Shown here: positions 22,141 through 32,853 of the stretch, in pieces | Layout: each line of letters begins with the position of its first letter | Numbering within the stretch: position 1 is the stretch's first letter | Assembly (NCBI GenBank): GCA_947471745.1 | Contig: CANJKZ010000011.1 | Coordinates: forward strand, 1,798,001 to 1,862,000 | Reading direction: 5' to 3' | DNA from: Closterium sp. Naga37s-1 | Taxonomy: Eukaryota > Streptophyta > Zygnematophyceae > Desmidiales > Closteriaceae | Length of the DNA stretch: 64,000 bases | The notes under the pieces: model-generated | What the model was told of the DNA's origin: nothing | What the model saw: only the letters and a program-made list of their open reading frames with translations | Databases searched by the model: none | Position numbers and translations under genes: made by a program

Positions 22141-25100
22141 CTAGTTCATGCTCATTCCACTCAGGCGCACACAACGCCAATGAGGCTCATCCGCAAGCCT
22201 CTTGGTGAGGAAGTCTGCTGGCTGCTGGTGAGTCTTGATATAGATTGGATTCACGGTCCCCCTCTTCACCTCCTTACGCAGCCAGTGCCACTTGATACGC
22301 ATGTGCTTGTTCAACCCATGAAGCACTGCGTTCCTGGCCATCCCAAGAGCCCCCTTGCTATCAGAAAACAGCGGCGTAGCAACCTTCTGCTCCTGGCCAA
22401 TCTCCTCTAACAGCCTCCTCAGCCAAATCACCTCCTTCACCCCATGGAATATTGCCATGTACTCTGATTCAACAGAGGAGAGTGCCGTCTCCGTCTGCTT
22501 CTTGGACCTCCAACTAACAGGTCCTCCCCCAACTACGCAGATGTATCCTCCCACGGATGAGGAATCGTCCTTCTCAGAAGCCCACGTAGCATCGGTAAAG
22601 CAAGTGAGAAACAGCTTGCCTTCTCCAAGCCGCTCCCCCTTCTCTTTCAGCACCTCAACCCCTTTCTGCTTCACCTGTGCAGATGCGGAGTATTGAACTC
22701 CAACGCTTGGGTGAGAGCTCAGGTACTTCACCACACGCTCAGCTGCATCCACCTGCTCCTCTGATGGATTCTGCACCACCCTAGCCAGCTGCCAACCGAG
22801 AAAGAGATGTCGGGCCTCGTATGAACTGCGGCATACAAGAGGCTGCCCACCGAGGACTGAAATTTCTGCTGCTCCTCGGCTTCAACCCCTTCATCCTCTG
22901 CTGCCTTCACAAGCTTGAATTCTGCTGGCAGGGGAGTTGCAACCTTGCGCTCATTCTCAATCCCATACTTCTCCCCCAGCTCCTTGATGAACTTCTCCTG
23001 GTGCAGCTTCAACCACCTGTGATCCAGATCCCTCTCCACGTGCATCCCGAGGTAGTACTTTACCTCCCAAAGGGTCTTGCACTTGAAGTTCTTCATCAGC
23101 TGCTGCTGCACGTTCTTGATCTCCTTCATGCTGCTGCTGAAGAGAAGAATGTCGTCCACGTTGACCAGAAACAGCACCAGCTTCTCCCCCTCCCCCTTGA
23201 GAAAGAGGCTCTCATCACAGCTGCTGGTTCTGAATCCCATCTCCTCTAAAACAGCTGCCAACTTCTGGTACCAGCAGCGTGGCGCCTGCTTCAAGCCGTA
23301 GATGGACTTTTTCAGCTTGCACACCCTGCCCGTACTATCCTCATACCCAGGTGGCTGCGTCATGTACACATCCTCCTCTAAAATCCCATTGAGGAATGCC
23401 GTTGATATATCCATGTGAATGATGAATTTCCCACTAACGGCTGCATCTGCTAACAAGACACGGAGGGTAGGGGGTTTGGCAGTGGGAGCAAAGATCTCAT
23501 TGAAGTCCTGCTTCTCCTTCTGCATAAACCCCTTAGCCACCAGCCTACTCTTGTAGATGGTGACCTGTCCCTCGTCATCGGTCTTGATCCTTAGCACCCA
23601 CTTGCACCGTACGGCTTTCTTCCCCTCAGGCAGCACCACCAGATCCCATGTCCCATTCTCTAACAGACTTTGATACTCAGCATCCCTAGAAACCAGCCAC
23701 TTCTCCCTATCTGGTCCAGCTAATGCCTCCTCCATGCTTGCTGGTTCCTCTGGTGCAGGGGCAAGAAAACAGTAGGCAGGTTCATCCTCCTCATCCGGGT
23801 CATAGCCATGCGGTAGAATCAGCAATGCCTCCTCATTCCCAAGCTGCTGCTCTGCTACATCAGCTCCTGCAGTCAGCTTCAAAGTGGCCATACGGGTACG
23901 TCCTGGCCTGGAGACGGGTGTCTCCTATCCCCTCATAACGACACCCTTCGGCTTCCTCCTTGATGGTAGCGCAGGAACCTTAGCTTTTCCCAGCTGCTGT
24001 TCTCCTCCCTCAGATCCAGCAGCTTCTTTGGTGCTACCACTAGTCTCCATCAGCAGGTGCCTCCTGCACCTTCTCTCCATCGCCACCCTCTGCAGCTGCC
24101 TCCTCCTCCTCCTCCCACACACTAGGAGTCAGGTCCAGCTGCATAGTGATCTGCTCCATCTGCTCGGATACCTTGGTCTCCGGCTGTTTCTTCCATCCCC
24201 CATACATCATGCCCTCAACAAACTTCACATCCCTGCTGTCAAACAACACACCCTTGGATGGTTCCCACAGCAGCCATCCCTTGCTCTCAGCAGCCAGCCC
24301 CAAATGCACACACCAGATTGCACTCGCCCCCAACTTACTTCGATACTTCTTGGGGACGTGGGCGACTGCCATGCAACCAAACACCCTCAGGATGTCCACC
24401 GGTGGCTTCCTCCCAAGCCACCTCTCCAGCGGTACCCACGATTCATTACCAACCTTAGTGAGCACCCCGTTCCTAGCCACGGTAGCGTGCCGGACAGCAT
24501 GGGGCCATATGGAATTGCCCACCCCTAATTCTATGAGCAGCGCCCTAGCTGTCTCCTGAATGGTCCGGTTCGCCCGTTCTGCTACACCGTTAGACTGCGG
24601 AGAGTAAGCTGTGGTCAGCTCCCTCTGAATGCCCTGCTTCTTGAGCCAGGCCGTCGTTTCAGCTCCAAGGAACTCACCACCCCGGTCTGTCCTAATCCGC
24701 TTCACTACACACTCCGCTTGCTTTTCAACGAATGGCAGCCAATCTTCCTTTATCGTAGAGGCGGCGTGGTCCTTTTGCTTCAGCGGATACGCCCATATGA
24801 GTCTGCTCCAATCATCCACAATGGTTAGAAAATACCGCTCCCCCTTGTGCCCTTGCACCGGCAGCGGCCCCACCAGGTCCATGTGAACCAGCTCCAAAGG
24901 CTTCTTGCTCCTGCCAGTCACGCTATGAAAAGGGAAGTGAGTGAATTTTGAGAGCAAACAGATTTCACAGTTGTCATCAGGTGGCTGTCCCTTCAGCTTC
25001 AAACCCTTGACTGCTCCATCCTTCTCTAGCTGCTTCAATAAGGGCATTGCCACATGCCCCAAGCGTCGGTGTGCCGTTGCCCAATCTGTCTCCCCAGATC

Positions 25101-26722
25101 TGGCCAACACCTTCACACCAACCCCTCCAACGGCGTTGCACTCCCCCCCAGGATGCACACCCCTCTCCAGCCTGCTCCCCACCGTGCCACGCCAATGCCG
25201 GCAGCTGCCACATAGATCTGTACACATCCTTGCTCTCGTGCAGATCCCAAAGCACCCGATTTCCCAGCTGCCCCTTGTACGTGCGTGCCCCATCCGTGCT
25301 AGTGCTCACCCCAGCCTTGGCAAGCTTACGGAGGGAGATGAGGTTGGCCTTGAGATCAGGAACAAGGAGAACGTCGTGCAGCACCACCAGCTTGCCATCC
25401 GCTCCCTTGAATGCAGCTCGTCCCGCACCAGCCACCTTCAGCGCGTGTCCAGAGGCAGAGCACACCTCATTGATCGGTGCAGCTCGTACGTCATCAAGCA
25501 GCTCCTTGCGCGGCGTCATCGTCCAAGCAGCGCCCGTGTCCAACACCCAATAGTCCAGGGGATGCAGCTCTGCTCCAACCTTTGCAGAGGCGTCTCCTTG
25601 CTCTCCAATATGAAAGAACTGGCCTGCGGTGTGCTCCTTCTTCTTCTCTGCACCGCCGTTGCTCTTCGGGTTGTTGTCGGACGAATCGGCGACCATGTTC
25701 GCGCCGTTTTTCTGGTTCCTCCGCGCGCCGCCATCCTGGTGACGATTCTGGGGGGTCCATCCATCTGGTTTCTTATAGCACAAAAACCAGGGGTGCCCCT
25801 CCTTCTCACAATACCAGCAACTCCCTTTCATTTTGCCACCAGCACCCGACTTGCCCCCACGTCCAGATTTCGCACCGCGACCCCAACCGGTACCTCCTTG
25901 TTGGTCGTAGGAGTCGTCGTCCTTCTTTGCATCGCGTCCAGCACCACCGAAGCCACGTCCTCTGCCACGTCGGCTCCCTTGCATCCCGTAGCCGCTGCTG
26001 CCGTCGTCTCCACCCCTCAGTTGGCGGCGACGGAAGTCCTCCTCCAGAATCTTCGTCCGCACCCACTCGAGCGTCCACAAGCTCTGGTTCTGCGGCAGGC
26101 TCAATCCGCTCGTGAATTGAAGCCACGATTCCGGCAGCAGCGATAGCATCTTCAAGCACTTGGTCTGCTCCGGGTAGGTGATTCCCGCGGTCGCCAACTT
26201 CGCGTAGAGGTCGCGCATTTTGTCCAAAACAGGTTGCACCGGCTCTCCCTCGCTCAAGCGCAACGCGGACAGCTCACTCTCCAGCATCAACGTTGCGACA
26301 ACGGAGGTCGGGGCGTGCAGCTCCTTCAACACGGTCCACGCCTTCGGACCGCAATCAACCTCCGGCAGCAGGTGCATGACGTGGTGACGCTGGTTCAGCT
26401 CCAAACTCTGCGACATCAAGTAGTAGCCAGCCGAGGCGCGCTCGTCCCAATCTTCCTGCAGCGCGGAGTCACTCGGTCTAGGCTCCTCCCCAATCATTAG
26501 TTTCAACAAACCAATCTGACGGAAGTAAAGTTGCATTTTCCATGCCCAATCATCATAGCCCTCACTACTGAACTTATCGACGGTGAAGTTCTTCAGCACC
26601 TCCTTGATCAGCGAGCCCTGGTTTGTTCGCGCTCCCCTTGGCACCGAAACACCAGAATCCTGGCTGCCGCTACGATCTTGGGCTGAAGATTCACCAGCTC
26701 CCGCCGAGGTATTTCCCGCCAT
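22141..26722 (-). pseudogene. gag-pol: Family A gag-pol polyprotein, second near-complete copy
   Basis: Starts MAGNTSAGAGESS at 26722 and ends SMN at 22141. Gag is undeleted here (GYDDWAWKMQLYFRQIGLL region present), followed by CWYCEKEGHPWFLC and PR DTGAAWTMTP. A frameshift in the C run at 25142-25149 separates PR from the preintegrase and IN. IN keeps HMDLVGPL, RTDRGGEF and NGVAERANR. TAG at 23925-23927 replaces Trp in RGWETP. RT has NVDD instead of YVDD (Asn codon 23160-23162), which should cripple catalysis. A 1-bp loss near 22792 shifts RNase H. The linker also has a small deletion near 24046. The TAG and the linker deletion recur in the copy at 32.8-35.9 kb. Confidence 0.9.
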
Positions 26723-26753
26723 AGCTACCTATAACGAGGATCACTATAACGCA

Positions 26754-26765
26754 GCTCTGATACCA
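26754..26765 (-). other. Primer-binding site, initiator-Met tRNA
   Basis: Minus strand TGGTATCAGAGC next to the LTR terminus at 26769, same layout as at 18500. Confidence 0.9.
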
Positions 26766-26768
26766 GCT

Positions 26769-27858
26769 TGTTAGTGTAAGGGCCTAATAAACTCAGGCTA
26801 TTAAGACGTTATCCAACTTAAAACCTCTCCTCGGGGTCACCTCCAAGGGTCCCTGGGTGCTTGGTACAAGACCAGCCTCTATCCTCGGGTCCGAGTTTGT
26901 AGAGAGAGGGATCAAGAGGGACTTAGTCAAAACAGCAAGAGTACCTTGAACGTTGCGCAGCGTGCGGTGCAGACCGTCGATCGGATTAAGTTGAGAACTC
27001 GCTATCGAAGCCCACTCTAAGAGCTTTCAAAAGAGCCAAGTTGCCTCGCGAAAAGTTCTGCCATTGCAGAGTTACGGCTCGGACAGCGTTTGCCTAGCGT
27101 TGGAGTGCTAGCGTACTAGCGTTGACTCGGTAGCATTCTGCCGTCGAATCGCGTGGATACGAAATTCCAGCAAGGAAGGAATTAGCTTGAATCAATTTGA
27201 ATATATTCAGGTACAAACAGAGAAGGAATATATAGTTCTAGCTAGCAAGGACCTTGGGAATCAACCTGGGAACAACCAGGGATGATCCCAAATAATTCCA
27301 CGCAACAGAACCAACCTGGCTGGACAAAACAGCAGGTGGTAGGTTGGTAAACAACCTCTGGTTCTGTTTTTCCAACCTGGGAAAACAACAACCAGGTTCA
27401 GGTCCTAAAAACAGAACCTGTTTTGTCTTTGCCCAACCAGCCAAATGCTGGTTCCGCTGGTTTCCCCTGGCCCTGTAGCATGCAGATACAGACAAACAAC
27501 ATCCAACCTTCACCTAAATTGTACCCCTGTAGTGCCTGCCCTGCTACACTATAGTCAACCAAACAAAACAGTACAAGTTCGAGTTGGATAGAACTGAATC
27601 TGCGCAATCAATTAAACCGAACTGCAAAGCTTCCATCTTGGGTTCCTTTGCGAGCTCGTCCTTTCTGCTTGCACTGTTCATAGCGCATACAATGTTGTGC
27701 CGAAGCGCACATTGCGCGAGTACCTGCAAATGCATCAAGCGAAAATTGCGAAAACAAACAAACACATGAACATTCCATTCACACCCAAATGCATTCGCAC
27801 ACGCATACTCGTACAAACAGACGGCAGGATGTCGTGCAACGTGAATTTGCACCCAACA
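26769..27858 (-). mobile_element. Family A LTR (5' LTR of the 22.1-26.7 kb element)
   Basis: 1,090-bp LTR from TGTTAGTGTAAGG to CACCCAACA, with a TATATA box at 27229-27234 (minus). It is joined head-to-tail at 27858/27859 to a second LTR. It differs in extent from the 684-bp unit that serves as the 3' LTR, so the pair is not original. Confidence 0.9.
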
Positions 27859-28162
27859 GGTGTAAGGGCCTAATAAACTCAGGCTATTAAGACGTTATCC
27901 AACTTAAAACCTCTCCTCGGGGTCACCTCCAAGGGTCCCTGGGTGCTTGGTACAAGACCAGCCCCTATCCTCGGGTCCGAATTTGCAGAGAGAGGGATCA
28001 AGAGGGACTTAGTCAAAACAGCAAGAGTACCTTGAACATTGCGCAGCGTGCCGTGCAGACCGTCGATCGGATGAATCTAAGAAGTCGTCATATCGAAGCT
28101 CACTCTAAGAGCTTTCAAAAGAGCCAAGTTGCCTTGCGAAAAGTTCTGCCATTGCAGAGTTA
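27859..28162 (-). mobile_element. Partial family A LTR, second LTR of an LTR-LTR junction
   Basis: Starts GGTGTAAGGGCC, missing the first four or so bases of the LTR terminus, directly after CACCCAACA of the previous LTR. About 300 bp remain. It is cut in the GCAGAGTTA region, where plus-strand gag begins. Confidence 0.85.
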
Positions 28163-28164
28163 GG

Positions 28165-30367
28165 ATTCTCGGCGGGAGCTGGTGAATCTTCAGCCCAAGA
28201 TCGTAGCGGCAGCCAGGATTCTGGTATTTCGGCGCCAAGGGGAGCGCGAACAAACCAGGGTTCGCTGATCAAGGAGGTGCTGAAGAACTTCACCGTCGAG
28301 AAGTTCAATGGTGAGGGCTATGATGATTGGGCCTGGAAAATGCACCTTTATTTCCGTCAGATCGGTTTGTTGAAACTAATGATTGGGGAGGAGCCTAGAC
28401 CGAATGACCCCGCGCTGCAGGATGATTGGGACGAACGTGCCTTGGCTGGCTACTACTTGATGTCGCAGAGTTTGGAGCTGAACCAGCGTCATGACGTCAT
28501 GCACATGCTGCCGGAGGTTGATTGCGGTCCGAAGGCGTGGACCGTGTTGAAGGAGCTGCACGCCCCGACCTCCGTTGTCGCAACGTTGATGCTGGAGAGG
28601 GAGCTGTCCGCGTTGCGCTTGAGCGAGGGAGAGCCGGTGCAACCTGTTTTGGACAAAATGCGCGACCTCTACACGAAGTTGGCGACCGCGGGAATCACCT
28701 ACCCGGAGCAGACCAAGTGCTTGAAGATGCTATCGCTGCTGCCGGAATCGTGGCTTCAATTCACGAGCGGATTGAGCCTGCCGCAGAACCAGAGCTTGTG
28801 GACGCTCGAGTGGGTGCGGACGAAGATTCTGGAGGAGGACTTCCGTCGCCGCCAACTGAGGGGTGGAGACGACGGCAGCAGCGGCTACGGGATGCAAGGG
28901 AGCCGACGTGGCAGAGGACGTGGCTTCGGAGGTGCTGGACGCGGTGCAAAGAAGGACGACGACTCCAACGACCAACAAGGAGGTACCGGTTGGGGTCGCG
29001 GTGTGAAATCGTGGGGGCAAGTCGGGTGCTGGTGGCAAAATGAAAGGGAGTTGCTGGTATTGTGAGAAGGAGGGGCACCCCTGGTTTTTGTGCTATAAGA
29101 AACCCGATGGATGGACCCCCCAGAATCGTCACCAGGATGGCGGCGCGCGGAGGAATCAGAAAAACGGCGCAAACATGGTCGCCGATTCGTCCGACAACAA
29201 CCCAAAGAGCAACGGCGGTGCAGAGAAGAAGAAGGAGCACACCGCAGGCCAGTTCTTCCATATTGGAGAGCAGGGGGAGCAAGGAGACGCCTCTGCAAAG
29301 GTTGGAGCAGAGCTGCATCCCCTGGAGTATTGGATATTGGACAAGGGCACTACTTGGACGATGACGCCGCGCAAGGAGCTGCTTGATGACGTACGAGCTG
29401 CACCGATCAATGAGGTGTGCTCTGCCTCTGGACACGCGCTGAAGGTGGCTGGTGCGGGACGAGCTGCATTCAAAGGAGCGGATGGCAAACCGGTGGTGCA
29501 GCACAACATTCTCCTCGTTCCTGATCTCAAGGCCAACCTCATCTCCCTCCGTAAGCTTGCCAAGGCTGGGGTGAGCACTAGCACGGATGGGGCACGCACG
29601 TACAAGGGGCAGCTGGGAAATCGGGTGCTTTGGGATCTGCACGAGAGCAAGGATGTGTACAGATCCATGTGGCAGCTGCCGGCGTTGGCGTGGCACGGTG
29701 GGGGGCAGGCTGGAGAGGGGTGTGCATCCCAGGGGGAGTGCAACGCCGTTGGAGGGGTTGGTGTGAAAGTGTCGGCCAGATCTGGAAGACAGATTGGGCA
29801 ACGGCACACCGACGCTTGGGGCATGTAGCAATGCCCTTGTTGAAGCAGCTAGAGAAAGATGGAGGCGTCAAGGGTTTGAAGTTGAAGGGACAGCCACCTG
29901 ATCACAACTGTGAAATCTGTTTGCTCTCAAAATTCACTCGTTTCCCTTTTCATAGCGTGACTGGCAAGAGCAAGAAGCCTTTGGAGCTGGTTCACATGGA
30001 CTTGGTGGGGCCGCTGCTGGTGCAAGGGCACAAGGGGGAGCGGTATTTCCAAACCATTGTGGATGATTGGAGCAGACTCATGTGGGTGTATCCGCTGAAG
30101 CAAAAGGACCACGCCGCCCCTACGATAAAGGAAGATTGGCTGCCATTCGTGGAGAAGCAAGCGGAGTGTGTAGTGAAGCGGATTAGGACAGACCGGGGTG
30201 GTGAGTTCCTTGGAGCTGAAACGACGGCCTGGCTCAAGAACCAGGGCATTCAGAGGGAGCTGACCACGGCTTACTCTCCGCAGTCCAACGGTGTAGCAGA
30301 ACGGGCGAACCGGACCATTCTGGAGACAGCTAGGGCGCTGCTCATAGAATCAGGGATGGGCAATTCC
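28165..30367 (+). pseudogene. gag-pol: Family A gag-PR-IN fragment, plus strand
   Basis: Gag is open from the AGAGESSAQDRSG segment (its start codon is lost at the left junction) to a 5-bp deletion near 29010. The frame then resumes with CWYCEKEGHPWFLC. The protease motif is DKG (29340-29348) where other copies have DTG, so the active-site Thr is replaced by Lys. A 1-bp loss near 29788 shifts the preintegrase. The integrase follows with HMDLVGPL, RTDRGGEF and NGVAERANR. It is cut at GMGNS by an LTR terminus at 30368. RT and RNase H are absent. Confidence 0.88.
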
Positions 30368-31460
30368 TGTTTGTGTAAAGGGCCTAATAAACTCAGGCTA
30401 TTAAGACGTTATCCAACTTAAAACCTCTCCTCGGGGTCACCTCCAAGGGTCCCTGGGTGCTTGGTACAAGACCAGCCCCTATCTTCGGGTCCGAGTTTGT
30501 AGAGAGAGGGATCAAGAGAGACTTAGTCAAAACAGCAAGAGTACCTTGAACGTTGCGCAGCGTGCCGTGCACACCGTCGATCGGATTAAGCTGAGATCTT
30601 GCTATATCGAAGCTCACTCTAAGAGCTTTCAAAAGAGCCAAGTTGCCTCGCGAAAAGTTCTGCCATTGCAGAGTTACGAAATGGAAAGCGTTGGCCTAGC
30701 GTCGTAGTGCTAGCGTACTAGCGTTGACTCGGTAGCATTCTGCCGTCGAACCGCGTGGATACGAAATTCCAGCAAGCAAGGAATTCGCTTGAATCAACTT
30801 GAATATGTTCAGGTACAAACAGAGAAGGAATATATAGTTCTAGCTAGTAAGGACCTTGGGAATCAACCTGGGAACAACCAGGGATGATCCCAAATAATTC
30901 CAAGCAACAGAACCAACCTGGCTGGACAAAACAGCAGGTGGTAGGTTGGTAAACAACCTCTGGTTCTGTTTTTCCAACCTGGGAAAACAACAACCAGGTT
31001 CAGGTCCTAAAAACAGAACCTGTTTTGTCTTTGCCCAACCAGCCAAATGCTAGTTCCGCTGGTTTCCCCTGGCCCTGTAGCATGCAGATACAGACAAACA
31101 ACATCCAACTTTCACCTAAATTGTACCCCTATAGTGCCTGCCCTGCTACACTATAGTCAACCAAACAAAACAGTACAAGTTCGAGTTGGATATAACTGAA
31201 TCTGCGCACTCAATTAAACCGAACTGCAAAACTTCCATCTTGGGTTCCTTTGCGAGCTCGTTCTTTCTGCTTGCACTGTTCATAGCGCGTACAATGTTGT
31301 GCCGAAGCGCACATTGCGCAAGTACCTGCAAATGCATCAAGCGAAAATTGCGAAAACAAACAAACACACGAACATTCGATTCACACCCAAATGCATTCGC
31401 ACACGCATGCTCGTACAAACAGACGGCAGGATGTCGTGCAATGTGAATTTGCACCCAACA
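30368..31460 (-). mobile_element. Family A LTR, full length
   Basis: 1,093 bp from TGTTTGTGTAAAGGG to CACCCAACA. It abuts plus-strand integrase on the left and a polypurine tract plus RNase H tail on the right. It is nearly identical to 35948-37038 (shared TCTTCGGG and CAACTTTCACC variants). Confidence 0.9.
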
Positions 31461-31503
31461 CACTCCTTCTCAGCCTGCCGGCTGCATTCCACATCATTCC
31501 ATG

Positions 31504-31634
31504 CTAGTTCATGCTCTTTCCACTTATGCGCACACAACGCCAATGAGGCTCATCCGCAATCCTCTTGGTGAAGAAGTCTGCTGGCTGCTGGTGAGTCTTG
31601 ATATAGATTGGATTCACGGTCCCCCTCTTCACCT
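31504..31634 (-). pseudogene. pol: Family A RNase H tail, 44 codons
   Basis: Last part of RNase H (RGTVNPIYIKTHQQPADFF, TKRIADEPHW) to the stop at 31504. At 31634-31636 it meets plus-strand RT/RNase H head-to-head. The same chimeric junction is at 37212-37214. Confidence 0.85.
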
Positions 31635-31635
31635 G

Positions 31636-32384
31636 CAAAGGGTTGAAGCCGAGGAGCAGCAGCAGTCTCAGTCCTTGGTGGGCAGCCTCTTGTATGCCGC
31701 GGTTCATACAAGGCCCGACATCTCTTTCTCGGTTGGGCAGCTGGCTAGGGTGGTGCAGAATCCATCAGAGGAGCAGGTGGATGCAGCTGAGCGTGTGGTG
31801 AAGTACCTGAACTCTCACCCAAGCATTGGAGTTCAATACTCCGCATCTGCACAGGTGAAGCAGAAAGGGGTTGAGGTGCTGAAAGAGAAGGGGGAGCGGC
31901 TTGGAGAAGGCAAGCTGTTTCTCACTTGCTTTACCGATGCTACTTGGGCTTCTGAGAAGGACGATTCCTCATCTGTGGGTGGATACATCTGCGTAGTTGG
32001 GGGAGGACCTGTTAGTTGGAGGTCCAAGAAGCAGACGGAGACGGCACTCTCCTCTGTTGAATCAGAGTACATGGCAATGTTCCATGGGGTGAAGGAGGTG
32101 ATTTGGCTGAGGAGGCTGTTAGAGGAGATTGGCCAGGAGCAGAAGGTTGCTACGCCGCTGTTTTCTGATAGCAAGGAGGCTCTTGGGATGGCCAGGAACG
32201 CAGTGCTTCATGGGTTGAACAAGCACATGCGTATCAAGTAGCACTGGCTGCGTAAGGAGGTGAAGAGGGGGACCGCGAATCCAATCTATATCGACTCACC
32301 GGCAGCCAGCAGACTTCCTCACCAAGAGGATTGCGGATGAGCCTCATTGGCGTTGTGTGCGCATGAGTGGAAAGAGCATGAACT
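31636..32384 (+). pseudogene. pol: Family A RT end and RNase H, plus strand
   Basis: Plus-strand segment from GVEAEEQQQSQSLVGSLL through RPDISFSVGQLA, FTDATWASEKDD and ESEYMAMFHG to the RNase H end. A Trp codon is TAG near 32240 (HMRIK-stop-HWLRK). A small deletion near 32290 disrupts the KTHQQPADFL segment. A polypurine tract and a plus-strand LTR follow, so this was the 3' end of a plus-oriented copy. Confidence 0.85.
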
Positions 32385-32429
32385 AGCATGGAATGTTGTG
32401 GAATGCAGCCGGCAGGCTGAGAAGGAGTG

Positions 32430-32531
32430 TGTTGGGTGCAAATTCACATTGAACCACATCCTGCCTGCTGTTTGTACGAGTATGCGTGTGCGAATGCATT
32501 TGGGTGTGAACAGAATGTTCGTGTGTTTGTT
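32430..32531 (+). mobile_element. First 102 bp of a plus-strand family A LTR
   Basis: Starts TGTTGGGTGC after the polypurine tract and is cut at GTGTTTGTT, where a minus-oriented LTR piece follows. It forms part of the fold-back centred near 32.6 kb. Confidence 0.85.
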
Positions 32532-32810
32532 CGAGTTGGATATAACTGAATCTGCGCACTCAATTAAACCGAACTGCAAAGCTTCCATCTTGGGTTCCTT
32601 TGCGAGCTCGTCCTTTCTGCTTGCACTGTTCATAGCGCGTACAATGTTGTGCCGAAGCGCACATTGCGCGAGTACCTGCAAATGAATCAAGCGAAAATTG
32701 CGAAAACAAACAAACACACAAACATTCCATTCACACCCAAATGCATTCGCACACGCATGCTCGTACAAACAGACGGCAGGATGTCGTGCAATGTGAATTT
32801 GCACCCAACA
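32532..32810 (-). mobile_element. 279-bp minus-strand family A LTR piece
   Basis: Runs from CGAGTTGGATATAACTG to CACCCAACA and serves as the remaining 3' LTR of the pol at 32854. Its last 100 bp or so are the inverted partner of 32430-32531. Confidence 0.85.
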
Positions 32811-32853
32811 CACTCCCCCTCAGCCTGCCGGCTGCATTCCACATCATTCCATG

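Larger units (their letters stand above)
21415..27858 (-). mobile_element. Family A element, second span
   Basis: A 684-bp LTR-derived unit as 3' LTR, then gag-pol, PBS and a full 5' LTR. The left flank is a copy of the LTR tandem array and the right flank is another LTR. Confidence 0.85.

Noticed and set aside
24941-26146. Long plus-strand open frame (about 400 codons) opposite gag-PR
   Set aside because: It is the antisense of a GC-rich coding frame, recurs opposite every A gag (for example 46829-47899), and has Arg/Ser/Pro-rich composition without domains.
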